64,000 nt of DNA from Mesorhizobium atlanticum (lineage in GTDB: Bacteria > Pseudomonadota > Alphaproteobacteria > Rhizobiales > Rhizobiaceae). Both the position numbers and the translations under genes were made by a program. The notes under the pieces were generated by a model. It had not been told where the DNA came from. It saw nothing but the letters and a program-made list of their open reading frames with translations, and did no database searches. This document shows positions 60,400-64,000 of this stretch, in pieces. The stretch's first letter is position 1; each line of letters begins with the position of its first letter. The stretch covers positions 118,271 through 182,270 of the forward strand of contig NZ_QMBQ01000012.1 of NCBI RefSeq assembly GCF_003289965.1, in the 5' to 3' direction.

Positions 60400-61344
60400 C
60401 TACTGCTTCGATACGACAGTTGGTTCCGGCGATCCTTCGCCGGGCGCCACCGTCGTGAAGCCGCCGGCGATGTCGGCCATCTGCGCGCCAGCCTTCGATC
60501 CGTGGATCCAGGCGCGATCGGTGCTGAAGGAATAGAGCGGAACATAGTCGGGCAATTCGCTGTCGCGCAGGACGGCGTTGCCCAGACTGTCGAGGATGAA
60601 CGCGCCGCTTGCCGTGCTGACCGACAGGACGGCATGGAAGAACTTGCGGCGGCGATCCTGGAGCACCACCAGCGACATGCTCTGCGCCGGAATGCCGGCC
60701 CTGAGCAGCGCCGCCATCTTGAGTATGGCGAAGTCCTCGCAATCGCCGGCGCGATGCTCCAGGATTTCCGAGGGCTTTGCCCAGTAGTCGAGCTTGCCGT
60801 AGACGACGCTGTCCTTGCGATAGGCGATCAGCCGGTTGATGCTTGAGTTGACGAAGGACAGCTTGTCGCGAAAGCCCTTGGCCGCGGCAATGTCGATGAT
60901 CTCGGAGAAAGCCGGGCTCTCGCGATCGCAGGCGCTGCCCGCGGTGCAATCGACGATTGCCTTGTAGACGGGAGCCCAGCGCGCCGCGACCGGGAAGTTG
61001 CGCATCGACAAGGCGACGGAGCCGAAAACGCCGGGAATGATCGCGGCGGTCTGGATCGGGTCGATGCCGGGATCGGCCTTGGCGCCGGAAAGCGCTTCAA
61101 CCTCGGCCGCCGGCGCATAGCCAGCCGAAATGTCCGCGATGCGGTATACGGCAGTTGGCTGCCAGGGCTGCGGCCGGGCCAGCAAAACGCCGCCGAGGCT
61201 GGCCGGCGCAACCACCTTTTGCGGCACCGGATCCGGGCCCGAATCCACGCTGGCGGATGATGGATTTGCCAGGCCGGCAAGGCCGACAGCCAGCAAGAGA
61301 ACCTTGATCCCCGTCATTCCCGGGGCTGCTTTTTGTATTTTCAT
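60400..61344 (-). CDS. LapG-like periplasmic cysteine protease (BTLCP/DUF920)
   Basis: 314 aa from the ATG at 61344. A signal peptide (TGIKVLLLAVGLAGLANPSSA) is followed by the transglutaminase-like cysteine proteinase domain. The triad is intact: Cys202 in RAGDCEDFA, His237 in RKFFHAVLSV and Asp252 in FILDSLGN. In Pseudomonas, LapG cuts the N-terminus of LapA at an Ala-Ala site and releases the adhesin when c-di-GMP falls; calcium-binding Asp/Glu residues near the Cys are also present here (DCED). Its place beside the adhesin and exporter supports that job. No LapD gene is visible. Confidence 0.85.
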   Translation of the reverse strand: MKIQKAAPGMTGIKVLLLAVGLAGLANPSSASVDSGPDPVPQKVVAPASLGGVLLARPQPWQPTAVYRIADISAGYAPAAEVEALSGAKADPGIDPIQTAAIIPGVFGSVALSMRNFPVAARWAPVYKAIVDCTAGSACDRESPAFSEIIDIAAAKGFRDKLSFVNSSINRLIAYRKDSVVYGKLDYWAKPSEILEHRAGDCEDFAILKMAALLRAGIPAQSMSLVVLQDRRRKFFHAVLSVSTASGAFILDSLGNAVLRDSELPDYVPLYSFSTDRAWIHGSKAGAQMADIAGGFTTVAPGEGSPEPTVVSKQ

Positions 61345-61667
61345 AACGCCCACCTTTGACTGTGGACGCTACCAATCTTGTCTCAAATTATCGGAAAGGA
61401 AGGTGGGTAAATTTCCGCGAATCACGCTATTCTATTTTTTGTTAAATTTTATTCAAATTTATACTTTCATTTACCAAGCCGACGCCGTGCGCCGCAGCCG
61501 ATCCCGCGCCCCTTAAGATCATGCATAACAGAGTATATCATCGTAATTTACCAAGTGTAAAAAATGCGATTCTCTACATATTCGAGTATATGAAATAGAT
61601 GGAAGGTCTGTTGCAAAGTCCGGGGCTCACATGTCTCTTTCCGGGAAATGCCGGAGGGGCTTGAGCT
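61345..61667. promoter_or_regulatory. AT-rich control region between the protease and adhesin genes
   Basis: About 320 bp divergent intergenic DNA, markedly AT-rich in two blocks (61425-61475 and 61535-61600) within a GC-rich genome. It contains several T-A steps and runs such as TTTTTTGTTAAATTTTATT. AT-rich promoter regions with T-A steps are targets of MucR/Ros-type silencers in rhizobia, which control exopolysaccharide and surface proteins; that role is inferred. A good SD (GGAGGGG, 61653-61659) precedes the adhesin ATG. Confidence 0.5.
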
Positions 61668-64000
61668 ATGACGACCAATATCGAATTCGATGCCGTTTCA
61701 AATTCCTGGGACGAGCACAGCAGCGCCGCTGAAAACCATAACCCGACGGGTGTCCAGGTCGCGCAGGCGACCACCGGCCAGGCGGCGAGCGAGCCGGTGC
61801 CGGTCGATGTCGGCAGCGGCGCGCCGGCACTGGGCGCGGCCAATACGCCGGCTGCAAACCAGCCGGCAGCCAATGCGAATGCCCCGGCCGCCAGCGCTCC
61901 GGCTTCCAATGCCGCCCAAGGAAACGCACCGGCAGGAAACGCGCCGGCGGCGAATGCCGCGGCCACGAATGTTCCGCATGAATATCATGCCGAAGCCGGC
62001 AATGTCGTGAAGCTCCCGGCCAATGTCTCGATCGACAACATCAAGGTCGACGGGCACAATCTCGTGCTCGTGCAGCCCGACGGATCCGAGATCGTCATCA
62101 AGGACGGCGCGCTCAACGTGCCGACCTTCATCCTCGGCGATGTCGAGGTGCCACGCGTGGCCCTGATCGCCGCCCTCGAGGCCAGCCATGTCGACGTCGC
62201 CTTCGGCGCCGACGGCTCGATCTCGGCCGGCGGCAATGGCTCGCCGAGCAGCGCGGGCGGCAATTTCGAACAGCCTCCGGGCGGCATCGGCGACGGCTTC
62301 GGCCTGACCGCCCTTCTGCCGCCGACGGACCTGGCGTTCGGCCAGCCGGAGCATCGCGAGCTGTTCCCGGGATTGGTAAATCGTGCGCCTGAGATCGACG
62401 TGACGCCGACGAGCCCGAATCCGCTGGACGGCAACAATGTCGTGGATGAGTCCGGTCTTCCGGTCATCGGCTCCAACCCGTCGGATGCTGCCATACATGC
62501 CACCGGCACGATTCACCTCGCGGATCCGGACGGCGCGGGCGACCTCAAGACGCTGACGGTGGGCCTCGGTGGCTCGACGCCTGTAACGGTGAACATCTCC
62601 TCCATCACGGGCGCGAACAGCCAGAGCTTCGACTTCACCAGCGGCGGCGCGCATGGCACGCTCATCATCACCGGCTACGATCCGGCGACGGGCAATGCGA
62701 TCTACACGTACACGCTGACCAATCCAGTCCACGACGCGACGCCGAACAACGGCGCCGATACCGTCAGCCCTGGTGACACCTTCACCTTGACTGTAACGGA
62801 CAACAGCAACGCCAGCGGCACCGCCAACCTCGTCATCGACATCAAGGACGACGTGCCTCATGCGGTCGCGGACACCAGCGGCATTTTGGCCGGGGCCACG
62901 TCGGCGTCAGGCAATGTGCTGGTTACTGACGGCTCGGGCGACCACCAGGATACATTCGGCGCCGACGGGGCTGCGGCCGGCGGCGGAGTTGTGGGTGTGG
63001 CCAAGGGCGACACCGATGCAAACCTTAACGACACCAGCACGCTGGGCGGCACCGGGGTGGCCGGCGCGCATGGCACGCTGGTACTGGGGGCGGACGGCAC
63101 CTACACCTACACGCTCGACCCTAATGACGCGGCGGTGAAGGACCTGCCCAAGGGGCAGACGCTGACGGATACGTTCACCTATACGATCGCGGATGGCGAC
63201 GGAGATCTGTCGCACACAACGCTGACGGTGACGATCACCGGCACGAACCACACCCCGACAATCGACGTGACGCCGACAGGCCCGAACCCGGCGGACGGCT
63301 ACAATATCGTTAACGAGTCAGGTCTTCCGGTCATCGGCTCGGACCCCTCGGATGCCGCCATCCACGCCACCGGCACGATACACCTCGCGGATCCGGACGG
63401 CGCGGGCGACCTTAAGACGGTGACCGTGAGCCTCGGCGGCTCGACGCAGACGGTGAACATCTCCGACATCACTGGCGCGGGCAGCCAGACATTCGACTTC
63501 ACCAGCGGTGGGGCGCACGGCACACTGACCATCACCGGCTACGACTCGGCGACGGGGAATGCGGCCTACACCTACACGCTGACCAATCCGGTAACTGAAT
63601 CGCCCACCGACAACGGTACCGACACCGTCAGCCCCGGCGACACGTTCAACCTGACGGTGACGGACGGCAGCAATACCTCGGCCACCGCCTCGCTCAAGAT
63701 CGACATCGTCGACGACCAGCCGACGGCCAATGCCGACGCGCTGACGATCGCGGCGGCGGACTTTAGCGGCCATAGCGGCAACGTGATCACCGGCTCGGGC
63801 GAGGACAGTCCGGTCGCGGGCGCCGACGTCAAGGGCGCTGACGGCGCCAGCGTGACCTCGGCCTACGGCACCGGCTCGGCCCAGACCGTGACGGCCGGCG
63901 GGGTGTCGATCGCTGGCCTGTACGGCACGCTGGTGCTGCACTCGGACGGCTCCTACACCTATACCCGCGCCGCCGGCACGCCAGGCAATGTGGACGATGT
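61668..64000 (+). CDS. Giant repeat adhesin (LapA/BapA-like), 5' part, cut by the window end
   Basis: 777 codons seen, still open at 64000. N-terminus: an Ala/Asn/Pro-rich linker with many Ala-Ala pairs (about 39-100, PAAN, PAAS, NAAQ), then a BapA-prefix-like domain (about 110-155: VVKLPANVSIDNIKVDGHNLVLVQPDGS). From about 240 tandem extracellular modules begin, VCBS/T1SS-143-like, with HGTLVLGADGTYTYTLDPN and SPGDTFTLTVTDNS phrases. The family usually ends in an RTX and type I secretion signal, outside the window. The neighbouring exporter and LapG-like protease match this substrate class. The linker holds the likely protease site. Length of the full gene is unknown. Confidence 0.88.
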   Translation, partial: MTTNIEFDAVSNSWDEHSSAAENHNPTGVQVAQATTGQAASEPVPVDVGSGAPALGAANTPAANQPAANANAPAASAPASNAAQGNAPAGNAPAANAAATNVPHEYHAEAGNVVKLPANVSIDNIKVDGHNLVLVQPDGSEIVIKDGALNVPTFILGDVEVPRVALIAALEASHVDVAFGADGSISAGGNGSPSSAGGNFEQPPGGIGDGFGLTALLPPTDLAFGQPEHRELFPGLVNRAPEIDVTPTSPNPLDGNNVVDESGLPVIGSNPSDAAIHATGTIHLADPDGAGDLKTLTVGLGGSTPVTVNISSITGANSQSFDFTSGGAHGTLIITGYDPATGNAIYTYTLTNPVHDATPNNGADTVSPGDTFTLTVTDNSNASGTANLVIDIKDDVPHAVADTSGILAGATSASGNVLVTDGSGDHQDTFGADGAAAGGGVVGVAKGDTDANLNDTSTLGGTGVAGAHGTLVLGADGTYTYTLDPNDAAVKDLPKGQTLTDTFTYTIADGDGDLSHTTLTVTITGTNHTPTIDVTPTGPNPADGYNIVNESGLPVIGSDPSDAAIHATGTIHLADPDGAGDLKTVTVSLGGSTQTVNISDITGAGSQTFDFTSGGAHGTLTITGYDSATGNAAYTYTLTNPVTESPTDNGTDTVSPGDTFNLTVTDGSNTSATASLKIDIVDDQPTANADALTIAAADFSGHSGNVITGSGEDSPVAGADVKGADGASVTSAYGTGSAQTVTAGGVSIAGLYGTLVLHSDGSYTYTRAAGTPGNVDD
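62394..63727 (+). repeat. Tandem 867-bp repeat modules in the adhesin gene
   Basis: ATCGACGTGACGCCGAC begins at 62394 and again at 63261, and GGTCTTCCGG at 62454 and 63321: a period of 867 bp (289 codons). The first 465 bp or so of each unit is very similar at DNA level, whereas the rest has diverged, which suggests recent duplication or gene conversion limited to one half of the unit. Confidence 0.8.

Overview
The window is GC-rich, gene-dense DNA of a Rhizobiales alphaproteobacterium, most likely Mesorhizobium or a close relative. The pointers are an Entner-Doudoroff zwf-pgl-edd operon, a CbrA/PdhS-type cell-cycle histidine kinase beside a phasin gene, rhizobial mosaic palindromes, and a tRNA-His with no G-1 and with A73. 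From memory, not checked, the order phasin, cbrA, acetoacetyl-CoA synthetase, potFGHI, aceA, glutamine synthetase-like and FAD oxidase resembles a block of the Sinorhizobium meliloti chromosome.

Layout. 1-6527 looks like the end of an integrated element. It carries a HipA-like kinase and a large HTH partner (encoded in that order), a periplasmic trypsin-like protease, two gene-poor stretches and a tyrosine integrase next to the 3' end of tRNA-His (6528-6604). Core chromosome resumes there. A minus-strand small RNA with three CCUCCUCCC loops (6741-6855) is followed by the phasin gene, whose promoter carries a palindrome, and by the long kinase gene, which has an exact TTAA-N7-TTAA CtrA box upstream. 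Then come acetoacetyl-CoA synthetase, AsmA, the polyamine ABC transporter potFGHI between two mosaic repeats, an EamA exporter, and an ScfR/RamB-type regulator divergent from isocitrate lyase.

25-36 kb holds a small receiver-like protein, a HAD hydrolase, a PuuA-like glutamine synthetase with a PuuB-like oxidase, an SH3 protein, an SDR and zwf-pgl-edd. 36-42.5 kb holds a VWA protein, an autotransporter, a GlxA-type regulator and folD. 42.7-52.2 kb is an exopolysaccharide cluster built from two divergent units: a Wzz/GumC-like protein with a flippase, and three glycosyltransferase genes divergent from a fourth plus an O-antigen-ligase/polymerase-like gene. proC and a SAF-domain oxidoreductase follow.

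54.8-64 kb is a type I secretion and surface-adhesin locus: TolC-like protein, ABC exporter, HlyD adaptor, a ribbon-helix-helix/PAS-like protein, a LapG-like periplasmic protease, and the start of a very large repeat adhesin that runs off the window. The genes suggest one adhesin system in which the exporter delivers the adhesin, the protease could release it from an Ala-Ala-rich N-terminal linker, and the small DNA-binding protein could tune expression. No LapD-like c-di-GMP receptor gene is visible here. Nearby exopolysaccharide genes and the CtrA/CbrA link make surface and biofilm control the dominant theme of the right half.
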